Shown here: positions 21,985 to 33,894 of the stretch, piece by piece
Position numbering within the stretch: the stretch's first letter is position 1
Layout of the letters: every line of letters begins with the position of its first letter
NCBI GenBank assembly: GCA_028673005.1
Contig: CM054118.1
Span: 5,420,410-5,484,409, forward strand
DNA length: 64,000 nt
From: Tanypteryx hageni
Lineage: Eukaryota > Arthropoda > Insecta > Odonata > Petaluridae
Direction of reading: 5' to 3'
Made by a program: the position numbers and the translations under genes
Notes under the pieces: model-generated
Told to the model about the DNA's origin: nothing
Database searches by the model: none
What the model saw: the letters and a program-made list of their open reading frames with translations, nothing else

Positions 21985-23475
21985 TCATACTAGCAATATC
22001 ATCATATCATTACATATCATCATACAGGTCCGTGATTATTCATGGTTAAACCTGGTTCTCCATATACTCCTATTTTTCGCTGTCCTCTTCATATCTTGAT
22101 AACTCTTTCCCTTTCAAATCGTCTATCAGCTGAAACCTTTTCCTACCTCTTTCCCTTTTCCCATCTAGTTTTCCTTCTAACACGTCTTTAATCATACTCT
22201 CTCTCTCCTCAGGTAATGCCCAACCCAGTTCGCCTTCCTCTTTCTAATAGTCTGTATAATCTCTTCGTAGCACTTCATCGTCTTTCATCCTATATGTCCA
22301 TTTTATCTTCAGCATTCTTCTCCAAGTCCACATTGCAAAGTTTTCCAAATATTTGATGTCATTTTTCTTAGCGTCCATGTTTCTGCCCCGTACAAAGCTA
22401 TACTCAATACATAGCATTTTATTAACTTCTTGAGGATATCTTCCCTTATATCTCCCGTAAGTAGGTGTTTCTTTCTTCTAAAAGCCGCTTGTGCTTTTCC
22501 TATTCTAGTCCTGATCTCATCCGTACATTTTGTTTCTCTTATTATGATGCTTCCAAGGTATTTATAATCTGAAACTTGTTCTAAAGGCTTTCCTTCAATA
22601 CTTCTGTTCAGATTCTCTTTTTTGCCCGGTATTCGAATGAACTTGGATTTTTCTGTATTTATTTCCATTGTGTATTTTCTACCTGTCTATTTATCATTTT
22701 CTGGAGTTTCTCTTCCTTTCTTGGTAGAAGTAGTTGATTATCCGCGTATTTTACTGTTCTTATAATCCTTCCTCCAAATTTGAAATCTCCTGTGTTTTCT
22801 AATGCTTCTTCCATTAGACTTTCTCCATATATATTAAATAGAGTCTGCACTCCTCTACCGATATTTAATCCGCAGGTGTCCGCATTCTCCAACATGACCT
22901 TTATAACTCGATTCACATATAGATACCTGATCAGTCTCCTGTCTTTCCAGTCTACACCTATATCCTTTAACATCTTCATCAACATTATTACCCAATTTAC
23001 TCTATCAAAGGCCTTCTGCCACTCTACGAAAATACGCAGCTATCTTGACTGTACTCTATTGCCCTTTCTGATATGATTCTAACTATCCCTATAGCATCTC
23101 TAGTTCCTCGGCCTTTTCTGAAACCGAATTGATCTTCCCCTAGCATTTCTTCTGCCTTTTTCTCCAGCATTTTATTAAGAATCCTCGTGATGATCTTCGA
23201 AGTGTGGACAGAAGGCTTATCGTTCTGTAATCTTTACACTGCATTGCCTTTGGCTTCTTCTTTAGAGAGATCATTGTTACTTCTAGGAAATCCCGAGGCC
23301 ATTATCCCGTCTCGTAAATCTTATTAATTAATTTCGTGATCGCTTTTAGTCCTGATCCTATGACCTTAAGTATCTCAGCCGGTATTCCATCGCTGTCTGT
23401 GGCTTTCCCTTTCTTTAGTTCCACTATCGCTTTTTCTACTTCGCTCTCCATAATAATTGGTTCTAAATTGTCTTA
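21985..23475 (-). pseudogene. LINE ORF2 RT, 5'-truncated and degraded
   Basis: Minus-strand reading gives EPIIMESEVEKAIVELKKGK, then GIPAEILK, KYADNQLLLPRKEEKLQKMI, MEINTEKSKFIRIPGKKENL, KYLGSIIIRETKCTDEIRTR, ALYGAETWTLRK and finally DDLKGKELSRYEED. This is RT palm to C-terminus of an RTE/CR1-like LINE often annotated as endonuclease-reverse transcriptase. The active-site block is ADN instead of ADD. Many frameshifts split it; the clearest open parts are 22309-22668 and 22659-22985. The 3' end carries an ATGATATG-type microsatellite tail at about 21990-22025. The same family's 3' end occurs at 33895-34070. Confidence 0.85.
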
Positions 23476-24399
23476 TAGCAATATATAGACGATTTAATTA
23501 CTTATTGTAGATTGAATTTCCATTCCAAAGCCAACTTTTTCACCTTTCGATAATTATTTTCCTCTGTAATGACTTGACGGTTAGGTAAGCCGATGGGTTA
23601 ATAAAATTCAAAAGTGGAAATTGTTTGAAGGTTCCGTGGGCCCTCTGAAATTGAGTCGTGGGCCACATGTTGCGCACCACTGTTCTATAGCAATCTGGGG
23701 TCGCGAGATTGACACCCAAAAAACCACGCCAAAACGAAAATACCATTTTTAAGGGAAGAATATAAGAAATTTTAATTCGAAACGCTTCCAATCAGAATTT
23801 GCTTATTTAGGGTGATAGGGTAATTTAAGAAATAAATGTCCGTTTGTGGCGCTATTTTGAGGTGCTTGGATTTTGGATTTGAATTAATTAAATTGCATTT
23901 ATATTTTGGATTTAAAAACGTTTATGTATATATATTTATGAGGTGAAGAGCATAAAAATTAAGTTCCTATTTTGCAGAGATAACGCATTCATACGAGCTT
24001 CCATCCCAAGCTTAAATAATTTTACGGGAAATCACACAGGACGTAAAACTGGCGTCTCCTTTCTACGAACGGTTGTATAACTCTCTCCTCCCACCCCTAA
24101 ACAAAAACAACTTCTCATCTTTCCAAAAAGAGGGCAAAAACCTTTCGTTTTTGACCCTTCGCCGAACTAGAAACTCTTGCAGAATTTCACCACGTTTTCC
24201 CGCAAAAATCCTCCAAGGTCTGGAAAAGTTTTATGCGGGTTATTTTAAGAGCCTCGCAATGGTAGTTTTGCACTGGTCACTCGAGAGGAGGCGAACCCTT
24301 TTTTTTCTGGAAGTCATATAATAACGGTCTTTCCCCTCTGCCAATTCTTTCTGGAAGTGTCATTGTCATCAGTCGTAGAAAATCCTTTTCGCGAGCTTT
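23476..24399. other. No gene seen; remnant with hAT-like end near 23680
   Basis: GTGGGCCACATGTTGCGCACCACTG at 23655-23680 resembles the right end of a hAT-type element (CAGTGGTGCGCAAC in reverse). No left end was identified. The rest is unassigned. Confidence 0.3.
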
Positions 24400-24421
24400 T
24401 ATTGGTCGACCGCCGCCAATG
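24400..24421. promoter_or_regulatory. Paired CCAAT boxes upstream of candidate first exon
   Basis: ATTGG at 24401-24405 and CCAAT at 24416-24420 face each other in a locally GC-rich stretch about 240 bp upstream of the signal-peptide ATG at 24662. Divergent CCAAT boxes are common in animal promoters. No TATA box or initiator could be fixed. Confidence 0.3.
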
Positions 24422-24661
24422 GGCGCGACAGTATTCTTCGCAAACGCTACCCTTTTTTCGCCTCAAGGTCTCATCCTCTGTCCAGGTCCCTTGTGACAGT
24501 GAATCCTTCGTTTTAACCCCTCCTCACCTCCGACCCTCTTTTGTTTCCGGTGGAAACCCCTTCCACCCCAATTTGCCTCACCCTTTTTACCTCCCCCTCC
24601 CCTGCAGCCGTTTCCTTTTCTTCTTTGCTGGGTAGCCGTGACGAAATGCTCGCGCGCAAAC

Positions 24662-24832
24662 ATGGTGCGAATCTCGTCTAAGAATTTCACGGTCCTCTTC
24701 GTTTCCAGTTCACTCGTCGTTGTCCTCGTCTTTCTTGAATCCGTTACGTTCGCAATACGAGATCAGGAGCGGCCCGAGGAATTTTGGCGCCCCGGGCGAG
24801 ATAGCACTCCATCATCGCCCCCCTTCGTTAAG
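24662..24832 (+). CDS. Candidate first coding exon of a secreted or membrane protein
   Basis: The ATG at 24662 sits in a good insect-type context (GCAAACATGG). It is followed by MVRISSKN, a hydrophobic run FTVLFVSSSLVVVLVFLESV and a likely signal-peptidase site near TFA|IRD, then a hydrophilic, Pro- and Ser-rich tail (RPGRDSTPSSPPFVK). The frame ends on a codon boundary at AAG|GTTTGT, a usable splice donor. 57 codons, GC-rich compared with its surroundings, preceded by CCAAT boxes. I do not recognise the gene and could not find the next exon; it may lie outside the window. An upstream in-frame ATG at 24638 exists but would put charged residues before the signal peptide. Confidence 0.5.
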
Positions 24833-25065
24833 GTTTGTTGAGACATTTTCAAAGTATGTACATGTTAATTTATTCATCGCTCTGTAAACATTATCGGTAA
24901 CGAAAAAATGAAAAGAATTCCTTCAAGATTCCAGTCTGGTCGGTGATACAAATCGGTGTCCAATATTTATTCACTTGCAAGATAGATGGTCGGGATGGCG
25001 CTCTCAATACTTTGGCTCCCGGGCTGAAACCCGGGTCGCCCACACCTCGGGCCGGTCCTGTACGT

Positions 25066-25363
25066 CAGTGGTTCTCAAACCTTTTTGAGCCGCGGCACAC
25101 TTTAAAAAATCAAGAGCGGTTAGCGGCACCCGAGCCTTGTGACAAGCTTTATATATTTTTAGATACGGGTATTACAACCTTTGGACGGATCCATTCGTTG
25201 ACGCTACTACATAATCAATTTATTAGAAGAAAAATTATTGCCCTAATTACCCTCCAACATATGCAAATCGTTGATTTATTTACTAAATAAAGTTTTTCGC
25301 GGCACCCCTAAAAATCGACTGCGGCACACCAGTGTGCCGCGGGACATAGTTTGAGAAACATTG
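25066..25363. mobile_element. hAT-type MITE, 298 bp
   Basis: Ends are CAGTGGTTCTCAAAC and, read inward from the right, CAATGTTTCTCAAAC (two mismatches in 15). Flanks CTGTACGT (25058-25065) and CTGAACGT (25364-25371) match at 7 of 8 bases, as expected for an old hAT target-site duplication. Just inside both ends the motif GCCGCGGCACAC or its complement extends the inverted repeat. Noncoding. Confidence 0.82.
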
Positions 25364-25484
25364 CTGAACGTGATGCTTGACGTTTTCTGATTGAAATTTG
25401 GGTCTCTACTTGACGGATAGTATGTAGCTTGCGTAAAATTGACGGTATTCGTGTGACTTTGTGGAGTCATTCCTTAGTGTAAAT

Positions 25485-27878
25485 CCGGGGTTCCCAAACT
25501 ATGTTCCGCGGAACACCGGTGTTCCGCTGAACCTGAATAGGTGTTCCGCGACAATTTGGAAAGGTTTTATACACTGCAATATATTTAAATATCTTCTACT
25601 ATCTACTTCAAGTAATAAATGAAAAGTAATTTTAAATTTCCTGCCTTTATGTATGTGTGCGCGTGTGTGGGTGTTTTAAGCGAAATTTGTCCTTATTACA
25701 GTATTTAAATATTATTCAAAAACTACCCATGGATTTTTGGTTAAAAACTGGAACTTCGACAAAAGGAAGGCCAAGAACTTCTACTGATACATCCAATACG
25801 TCTATCATTGAAGAAGAAAATGATCGAAAACCCGTGGTTTCTTCAAAATCTAATATTAAAGAACAAGTGTCATCTATGAACAGACCAAAACGGAAGTACG
25901 ATGAAAGTTATTTAAACTTGGGATTTACGTGTATTGGCAATTCGGATGCTACTGATGCAATGTGTGTTTTATGTCATAAAATACTCGCAAACAGTTCTTT
26001 GGCTCCAGCAAAACTCCGCAGGCACTTCGGAACGATACACAGTGATTATAAAGGAAAAGACATGGAATTTTTTAAGAGACGACGTGACTCACTAGAAAAG
26101 TCCAAACTTCAAATGATTACAATGGCTAAAACTGAAAATGAAAATGCAACAGAGGCATCTTATCGCGTGAGCTATCGCATTGCACTTAATGGTGAAGCTA
26201 ATACGATTGGAGAGACACTCATTAAGCCATGTGCGAAAAACATGGTGTCACTTGTTCTTAACGAACAGGCTGCTGAAAAAATAGATGCAATACAAATATC
26301 AAATAATACTGTTTCACGACGGATTAAAGATCTTTCTACTAGCATAGAGAAAGAGTTAATTCGTCGTCTTGGACTTTGCAGTGAATATGCATTGCAAATG
26401 GATGAATCTACAGATGTCGCAGGACTAGCTGTACTACAAGTATTTGTTCGTTACCCATATGATAAAAGTTTTGAAGAAGATTTACTCATGTGTGGATATT
26501 TACATGGACAAACTACAGGAGAAGATATATTTAACCGTATTAATGATTACATTATAAATCAAGAGATAGGTTGGGAGAAGTGTATTGATATTTGTACAGA
26601 TGGTGCTCGAGCAATGGTAGGAAAGATGAAAGGTGTTGTATCACGCATCCAGAAAGTAGCTACAAGAGCCACCAGCAGTCATTGTATTTTGCATGGGCAA
26701 GCACTGGTGACTAAAAAAATTTCCACAAATTTAAAAAATGTTATGGATGAAGCCGTGCAAGTGATTAACTATGTAAAATCAAGACCACTTCAATCCAGAT
26801 TATTTAAAATTTTGTGCGATGAAATGGGTAGTGGACACAAAGCACTTTTATTACATACTGAAGTGAGATGGCTATCCAGAGGGAAGGCACTATTAAGACT
26901 TTATGAACTTCGAAGTGAGGTATTGGTCTTCTTGAAGGCAAAAAATTATTCATTACAAGTACAAAATTTTGTTGAAGTTTTAACAAATCCTTCATGGTTG
27001 ATAAAACTTGCATATCTGGCAGATATTTTTACCAAGTGTAATGAAGTTAACTTATCATTACAAGGAAAAAGTATTACAGTTTTTAATACAAGAGATAAAA
27101 TTGCATCTTTTGATAAAAAATACAATTTTGGATTTCATCGATTGAATCTAATAATTTTGATTTTTTTCCTGCCTTACATGAATGTTTGAATGAATTAAAT
27201 TTTAAAGTAGATTACGAAGTTTCCAAGGCATTTTTAGAGCACCTACATAACTTGAAATCAACTCTTTTGCAATATTTTCCGAAAACTACTAAGGACGATT
27301 CCTGGGTTCGGAATCCATTTTCCGTGACAGCTAAACCAGTAGGCTTAAACGCAAGTGACTATGAAAATCTAATTGATTTAATTAGTGACTCTGATTTGAA
27401 ACAAAAATACAAAGATCAGCCTTTGAATGATTTCTGGGCGAGTTTGTCAGAAGAGTACCCCAATTTATCAAAACAAGCTATTATTGTTTTACTTCCATTT
27501 TCTACAGCCTATTCATGCGAAGCGGGATTTTCTTATTATGCTGCAACGAAGTCAAAGTGCAGGAACAGGCTCGACGCCACACCAGATATTAGAATACAAC
27601 TTACCAATATTGTGCCTGATATCAAGAAGATATGCAATTCAAGAATTCAAAATCATAAAAGTCATTAAATGCTTTATTTATTCATATTTTTATGTTTATA
27701 TTATATTATTATAGTTTCATATTTAAAAATAATTACTAAATAAAGAATTTGTTTTAATAAAATGTTTTTTTAAATTTTTACAAGTAGAATTACCCAACCT
27801 AAAAAATAAGCTAAGTGTTCCGTTAAACTTCCCAGGTTTGCGAAGTGTTCCATTGCAGAAAAAGTTTGGGAAACCCTG
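25485..27878 (+). mobile_element. Complete hAT element with perfect 8-bp target duplication
   Basis: The element is 2,394 bp. Its ends are CCGGGGTTCCCAAAC on the left and CAGGGTTTCCCAAAC (read inward) on the right, two mismatches in 15. It is flanked by identical GTGTAAAT copies at 25477-25484 and 27879-27886. Subterminal GTGTTCCG repeats occur at both ends (about 25515-25555 and 27810-27850) and may be transposase-binding sites. The interior holds one transposase gene broken by a frameshift. The perfect duplication indicates a fairly recent insertion. Confidence 0.92.
25729..27668 (+). pseudogene. hAT transposase (ZBED5/FAM200-like) with one frameshift
   Basis: The start is placed at ATG 25729 (MDFWLKTGTSTKGRP); an upstream in-frame ATG at 25657 adds a leader that is not family-like. 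A BED-type zinc finger follows (MCVLCHK, LRRHFGTIH). The RNase H-like core shows LQMDESTDVAGLAVLQVF with the first Asp and CTDGARAMVGKMKGV with the second. The first frame ends at 27189. From about 27138 the neighbouring frame carries on sensibly (SNNFDFFPALHE, then from 27186 NELNFKVDYEVSK) to TAA at 27668, including the dimerisation motif LLPFSTAYSCEAGFSYYAA and RNRLDATPDIR. A single missing base near 27138 accounts for the break. Transposition activity is inferred from the family only. Confidence 0.9.
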
Positions 27879-27886
27879 GTGTAAAT

Positions 27887-28506
27887 TAAGAAATGGTGAA
27901 AATTACCAAGTGTTTTCTTTGCTTACAAATAGATCGTGGTTTAGCGAGAGAGGGAGTGGGAATTAGAAATCCCACTGAATTCCCGAAGAATTATTCAATT
28001 TTTAATCATCAATTCGAAAAATAGATTATCCGAAATTAAGATGGTGTAACTTGTGATTGCTTAAGATATACGACGACCGCTTCTGGTTGTATCTCAAGGA
28101 CCGTATTTTCGATCGCGAACGATTTCGTGTTTTTTCTTTTTACGTTAGTCACAACATTTTCGAGGGCGACATTTTTCTCGTCGTGGGCACGAATAGAAAG
28201 CGAGGAGGGAAACAGGATGTGCCGTTCTTTTACAAAACACCCGAGTGTTTTGCGGTAAAACCACGGCCGGGCGTAAATAACACCTTTTGCCTGTTATGAG
28301 CTGCGCAGCGGTCGAACTAAGGTTATTGATTTCGCCGACGTTGAGCATTAAAAACAAACGACGGCCTATGTATTTATGAGGCCCAGCGCGCGTCGATCTT
28401 TTATAAATCGAATGAATTACTCGCTAGTAAAAATCCGGTAAAATGTTTTTTTTTGGCAGTTTTGTTAAGAACTAGCAATCATAGTTTGTAGATCGCTCTT
28501 GTTAAA
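27887..28506. other. No gene seen
   Basis: Unassigned DNA, moderately GC-rich at 28060-28400 without a convincing exon. Confidence 0.35.
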
Positions 28507-28578
28507 TCCGGTATTGTCTAGTGGTTAGGATACCCGCCTCTCACCCGGGAGGCCCGGGTTCGATTCCCGGTACCGGAA
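28507..28578 (+). tRNA. tRNA-Glu (CTC)
   Basis: A 72-nt cloverleaf with acceptor TCCGGTA/TACCGGA fully paired, D arm GTCTAGTGGTTAGGAT, anticodon loop CTCTCAC (anticodon CTC) and T arm CCGGG-TTCGATT-CCCGG. The discriminator is A and a T8 run starts a few bases downstream as Pol III terminator. The only weak point is a C-C mismatch closing the anticodon loop (CCCGC/CCGGG). It is the best-preserved Glu copy in the window and probably functional. Confidence 0.9.
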
Positions 28579-28910
28579 TTACTTTTTTTTGTGTAAATTG
28601 TGTAAATTAAACATGCACCTATACCTCGTTATGAGAACGTTATTTAAACGTGGATCAGTGAAGTTTGTAGTTTAAACCTTTCCTGATTGTTTACATATAT
28701 CTTTCGAAATCATACAAAAGTTCTTCACTTTATATTGAGTTGCTATTTCTGATTTTATAATCCTGAAGTTCGTTTCCTGCATATGTATGATGTGTATAGA
28801 ATATTATTTGCGTTCATTTTCGATTTTTAGTGCTTTTCGTCACTGCTGAAAAGCACTATTATCTACGTGATGTCCGTCCGTACGCATATATCAGGGAAGA
28901 ATTCGCTTAA

Positions 28911-29771
28911 CCGATTTCAATAAAATTTGGTACAAAGAATATTCACATAAATTAACGACCAAAATAGCATATGTGGGTAGGATCGACTCAGCATGGGTGC
29001 CACTGCTGCAAATATAAACTTTTCAGTAATTATGAATTTGGAAGGAATTGGCACAAACGATTTCAACGAAATTTTGCATGAAGTAGGCATACAACATAAA
29101 ATAACAAAATCAAAATGTTTAGTATAGATATATAAAGCAGGGCTGCCACAATACAAGGAATAAAAAAATTCTTTTTACACGTATTTGTGTTATACTATTT
29201 TAACCAAATTTAATACTTATAATATACACATATATACAAAACCATATTAGCATATTTAAATAAAATCAGCCAAGCAGGGGTGCCACAATTACAGATTAAA
29301 CTCTTTCAGTATTTAAGGTTTTGGAAGGAAATGGTTAAACGAATTTCAATTAAATTTTGTATATAAGATTTGCAGAACATATCATAATGAAATAAAGATG
29401 TTTAAAGCGCAACTAAGGAGCAGGGCTACCACAGTAAAAAGTTAAATAATATTTCTTTTACATGTATTTCTAGAGAGCTGACAGCATGGATTTGAACTAA
29501 ATATCGTATATATATAATCTTCATATACATAAATTACCAAAATATCATATTTAAACCGGGTCGAATAAACAGGGATACCACAATATCAAGGTTAGTATTT
29601 TTCTGTAACTATGAATTCGGAAGATAATGATCGAACCGATTTCAAAAAGAAATTTAGTTTGTAGGGCGAGTATAGAATGGCAAAACGGAATGAACATCTT
29701 TAGAACGGAGCTAAAAAGCAGGGCTACCACAATATAAGGAAAAATAATTTCCTGATTTCAAAGCAAATACA
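28911..29771. repeat. Tandem array, period about 148 bp, about six degenerate units
   Basis: The motif GCAGGG(C/G)T(G/A)CCACAATA or close variants appears near 28990, 29138, 29274, 29421, 29569 and 29718, spaced 148, 136, 147, 148 and 149 bp. A second motif, AAACCGATTTCAA.(A)AAATTT or degraded forms, precedes each by about 80-90 bp, and GAATT.GGAAGGAA follows in several. Units are strongly diverged, so this is an old array. No ORF is conserved between units. Confidence 0.78.
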
Positions 29772-31989
29772 TTAGTATACGATTATACCACTGCAAATAT
29801 GAATAAAAGGACTTCTGTACCACGGGAAACCAGTGTACGTCAGTTTGTCATAGGTTGCTATAGTGAGTACTATTTCAATAAGCGTCGTTATATCAATTAT
29901 CACTTCACTCGGAAACAAAACCGAGCACTAAAGTCAGTTTTCATTACTTCATTATTGCGTCGTTCATTGGTCTCTTCTAACGCATGATAATTGAACTCAC
30001 TATACAATTTATTGAATTATCATTTTTGTTTTATTTATTTTATTTTTTAATCTGTTTAAAGGTGGACTTTGCTAGTGCTACTATTAGTGCATATGTTTGA
30101 GATAAATACCATACCACGTCTAATTAGAATGGTCGATATGAATATTGATGTTTTCATAAAATCGGATTTACGTTGTTGAAATGCGATACAACCGTAAAAA
30201 ATTCGGATTCTAACTAAAATATATATTTGAATTTAAAAATAAAGATATTTACAGGCCACGCAACGTGGATTAAAAAACATTAACTAACAAATTAGTTCAC
30301 AACGGGACAACTTATATATGAGTTTCTATGTAAAGTTGATGTCCGAACGTCTATATTAATAAACTCCCCGACATGTATAAAAAGGTCGATAAAACTATAC
30401 CTGCATTTCGTCTACAAAGCATTCAGGATCAGTATCCACAATAGATTTTAAACTCGAATTTTCGACAAAATGTCGATTCCGTCCGTATTCACGCGCTGAA
30501 TTTTTTTTTCGGTGATCGGAATTTCTTTTTTTTTAGTTTTACTCCCGCTGAATTTATAGAATATATAGAAATCGCTTCGAGAGAGGTACGACCTCATGAA
30601 TGTTTCCTCCGCACAACTTTTAAACCACGCGGAATTCTTTGCCGCAGCCGCTGCGAGGGATGCCGCCACCCGACATGGTTTTGTTTATTCCCGCATTAAC
30701 TCCGGTTTTGTTCGGGACTTGTTTTTGGAAGAGGAAACGTTTGGCTGATAATAGTGTCTCACGTCCTACAGGTCTGGGCGTTTGTCCCTCGAGGCCAAGT
30801 TCCTACCCCTTGACACCGGTTCGGGGTGAAAGTCGCATCTCCAGCTCACGATCTGCTGCTCTTGTTTCGCCTTCTCGCAAAATTAAACGTTCCTCTTTTA
30901 ACGTCCTTTTCGCATATTTGTGGAAAATAGTCGACTCTTTTCCCACCCTGAATATGCGTTTATATTTATACCTAAATGATTAAGGTCGTTCCCAATTTTT
31001 CTCGTGTTTGCTCCTATACACCCGTAAATCTTTGGTCGCCATGCGTTTGCAAATATTACATTGGCCGTCGATGGGGGTCAAGGCACTTGCAAGACTGATT
31101 TGTCAAAGTTCTCGTGAGTTGCAATTTGGATTTACGCGCGTTCTAATTCGGTAATCGGTTTCGTAGTTGGCAGGATATTTTAAAGATTTATTTTGACCTG
31201 ATTTACGCACTTAGGGAATTCGAGGAAGAATTATCCAGCTCACCTTATGGTTGGGATCAAATTGAAACGCCGTGTTTCTCTGATTTATTACCGGTATTTT
31301 TATGACTGTTGTACAGGAATGAGTAAGCTACGGCCTGAGGACGTCATATGAGGCTCGCAAAGCTATGATGAGAGAGAGAGAAAGATCCGTAAAATTTAAT
31401 GAAAATTCATATTTTTAATTCCACTTGTAATAATAAAACATTTGACAGTGGACTTTAACTCTAAAATATCAGAAGATGTGATTTACTCTCGGTAATTTCC
31501 GATTTATACGCTAAGGCGAATCTCCGAAGCATTTAATACTTTCATTGCGGCCAACCGCGTAGAAACGGTGTCGAGAAACGGTTTATCAACACTTATGTTT
31601 AAAATAACATTTAAACCACCTTTTTTAGCCATGATTTTTGTCGCGACTCGTTTCTCCGAGGAAAATAGAGCAAAAAGCAACAAAAAAACGTTTTCATCTT
31701 AAAAACAAATATCCATATAAAATGAGAAAAAATGAATTTTAAAAATGATTATCAAGGCGAATAAGCAGAAAATTTTGTCAAACGTTGAAATGATTCAGCA
31801 TTGATCTCCAGTATTACTTGAACTATTTGTTCTCTAAAAGTAAGTAGTTTTGGAGGAAGCTCTCTTTTTTATCAAGAGGTGCAATCGATACGGCAAAATA
31901 CGCGAAATATAATAATAAATCGACTTTATTTAATGGCGATATTTATATCATGTAGTATACATTTCACCGAATATCACAAACAACATCCT
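29772..31989. other. No gene supported
   Basis: AT-rich sequence with a GC-richer part at 30450-30960. The 114-codon ORF at 30639-30983 has no recognisable domain. ACAGGCCACGCAACGTGG near 30253 looks like a short palindrome of unknown meaning. Confidence 0.35.
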
Positions 31990-32062
31990 TGACCTCGGCG
32001 GGATTCGAACCACTTACCTTATTATTAGTCGGCAGATACTTGAACCACCCGTCTACTAAGGC
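31990..32062 (-). tRNA. tRNA-like relic with intact B box
   Basis: On the minus strand an acceptor-like GCCTTAG/CGAGGTC pair (two mismatches, one wobble) encloses an A-box-like stretch (TAGTAGACGGGTGG) and a perfect B box GGTTCGAATCC. The anticodon arm does not fold and the T stem is broken, so the identity cannot be assigned. It may be a decayed tRNA or the head of a SINE. Confidence 0.35.
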
Positions 32063-32512
32063 ATAAAGGGGTCCTTTATTCTCTAGAATTATTTGTAATT
32101 AAAACAAAAGAACCAAGCCTAGGATTTAAAAGGATATTTAGCTGTAGTGAAATGTAATCATCAATAAATCCGTGCAATCACAGGACTGGAAGATGTCGCA
32201 GTAGACGTTCATATCAGAGGAAAATCGTGGAGATGCCAAATTTCGATTCGGATGTATTGGCATGATACACTTGCTACATAATTGAACGATGCTACGCATT
32301 CCACTAACAATAAAACCATATCGAAAAGCTAGCTAAATAAAATAGTATTTTTAATGTGCGAAAAGTATGCGAGCGCTATAATTTGCTGGCTGCGAGAGTA
32401 TAATAATAGATTTATGAAGTTATATTAGAAATCGAGATTAAAAAGAGGTATTTATAAGGTCCATTTCTAAGGCAAAAGACATGAAAATTAAAAACAATAA
32501 TTACGACAAAAA

Positions 32513-32585
32513 TGTTTCCGCCCGGGATCGAACCGGGGACCTTGCGCGTGTGAGGCGCACGTGATAACCACTACACTACGGAAAC
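32513..32585 (-). tRNA. tRNA-Val (CAC)
   Basis: A 73-nt cloverleaf on the minus strand. The acceptor GTTTCCG/CGGAAAC is fully paired, the D arm is GTGTAGTGGTTATCAC, the anticodon stem TGCGC/GCGCA pairs fully with loop CTCACAC (anticodon CAC), and the T arm is CCCCGG-TTCGATC-CCGGG. The discriminator is A, with a T5 run within a few bases. No defects seen; probably functional. Confidence 0.95.
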
Positions 32586-33894
32586 GATGTATGAAATCTG
32601 AGAAATTAGATCATATTAATAGCAGGTATAGCGCCGAGCTTGAAATAGCTTCCAAGGACGCTGCGTCACGTGGAACGGGAGGCGTGGTTAGCGAAACATT
32701 TCGGCTTAGGATAGAACACATGAAGATAATCGACGTCATTAATGTTGTAATTGAGGGAAAGATATTTTTTCTTGTTTCGACACCCCTGATTTCCTTCTTT
32801 ATGAAAATACTTGCTTTCATGCGTCGAAAGTTGAATCTCGATCAAGGCGATGTAATATTATTTCTTTTATGGTTTAATTATTATTATGTTTATGTTGGTT
32901 CTGTAATTTAAAAGGGAAATTGGAACTCCTATCATATCTCTGTTTCCGACGATCGTTTTTTCCTTCTCCTCTGGCTTATAACATAACTTTATATGGAATT
33001 TTATCCACAAAAAATCGAAGCGCAGAGAATATTATTTATTCTAGAGTGTGTTATCGGGTTCACCTTATGGTTGAAATTAATTTCAAGGATAGCATCTGTA
33101 CAGCATCCATAAAATAAGTAGGTATCGAGAAAACCAGTTGCACATCTGATTTTTCTTATTTTTAAAAGTCTATTGGAGAGATACTCTTTGTTTAACGGCA
33201 TTATCGATTTGACGTTTAGTTGTGTTCTTTTATTAGTTTAAATTAACGAATCAGTTTGCCGTTCATGTGAAGCGTGAAGAATGTTTCGATTTCAAAAATC
33301 TCGTGGCTGTAGTTATTTTTGTATTTTAAATATTCTGTTGTATCGTAAAATCATATTTATTTAACATTAGGGTACATATATGTATGTTTCCAGGCTTTTC
33401 TATCAGAAGTAGAGAGATTTTGGGCTTCCATTCTGTTAGTGGGATTTGAAATATTTGGTCGAAAAATTGCGGGAACTGCTCCTCCGGCATATAAGAGGAA
33501 TGGGTTAAATGCAATTCGTATTAATCACATAACCTGTTATTCTCTAGCAAAGAGCAAAGCAGGAACTCGTATTCGTTAAATATGCGCCTCTCATAATGAG
33601 AGTTTGTCTAGCCAGCAGGACGATCTTAAGGCATTTAGAAGCCTCGGGCCCTAACTTTTTCGAACCCTCCCCATTTGCAGAGCAAATCTTATTAATCAAA
33701 TTGACGCATAGATTGAAAAATGTTTCGGCGGTTACTACCTATCTGATTTCATAGAGAATAACAATATAAAGTATTGCGCTATTTAGGGGGTGGTTGGCTG
33801 GGGGGTATAAAAAAATGCTGCAAAATTAAAATATTAAATAAACAAAAAGTATAAAGCAAACTCACGATTTCATATTATATATTTATTAGAAGGA
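32586..33894. other. No gene supported
   Basis: AT-rich. The 116-codon ORF at 32561-32911 overlaps the tRNA-Val locus and has no recognisable domain, so it is treated as chance. Confidence 0.4.
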
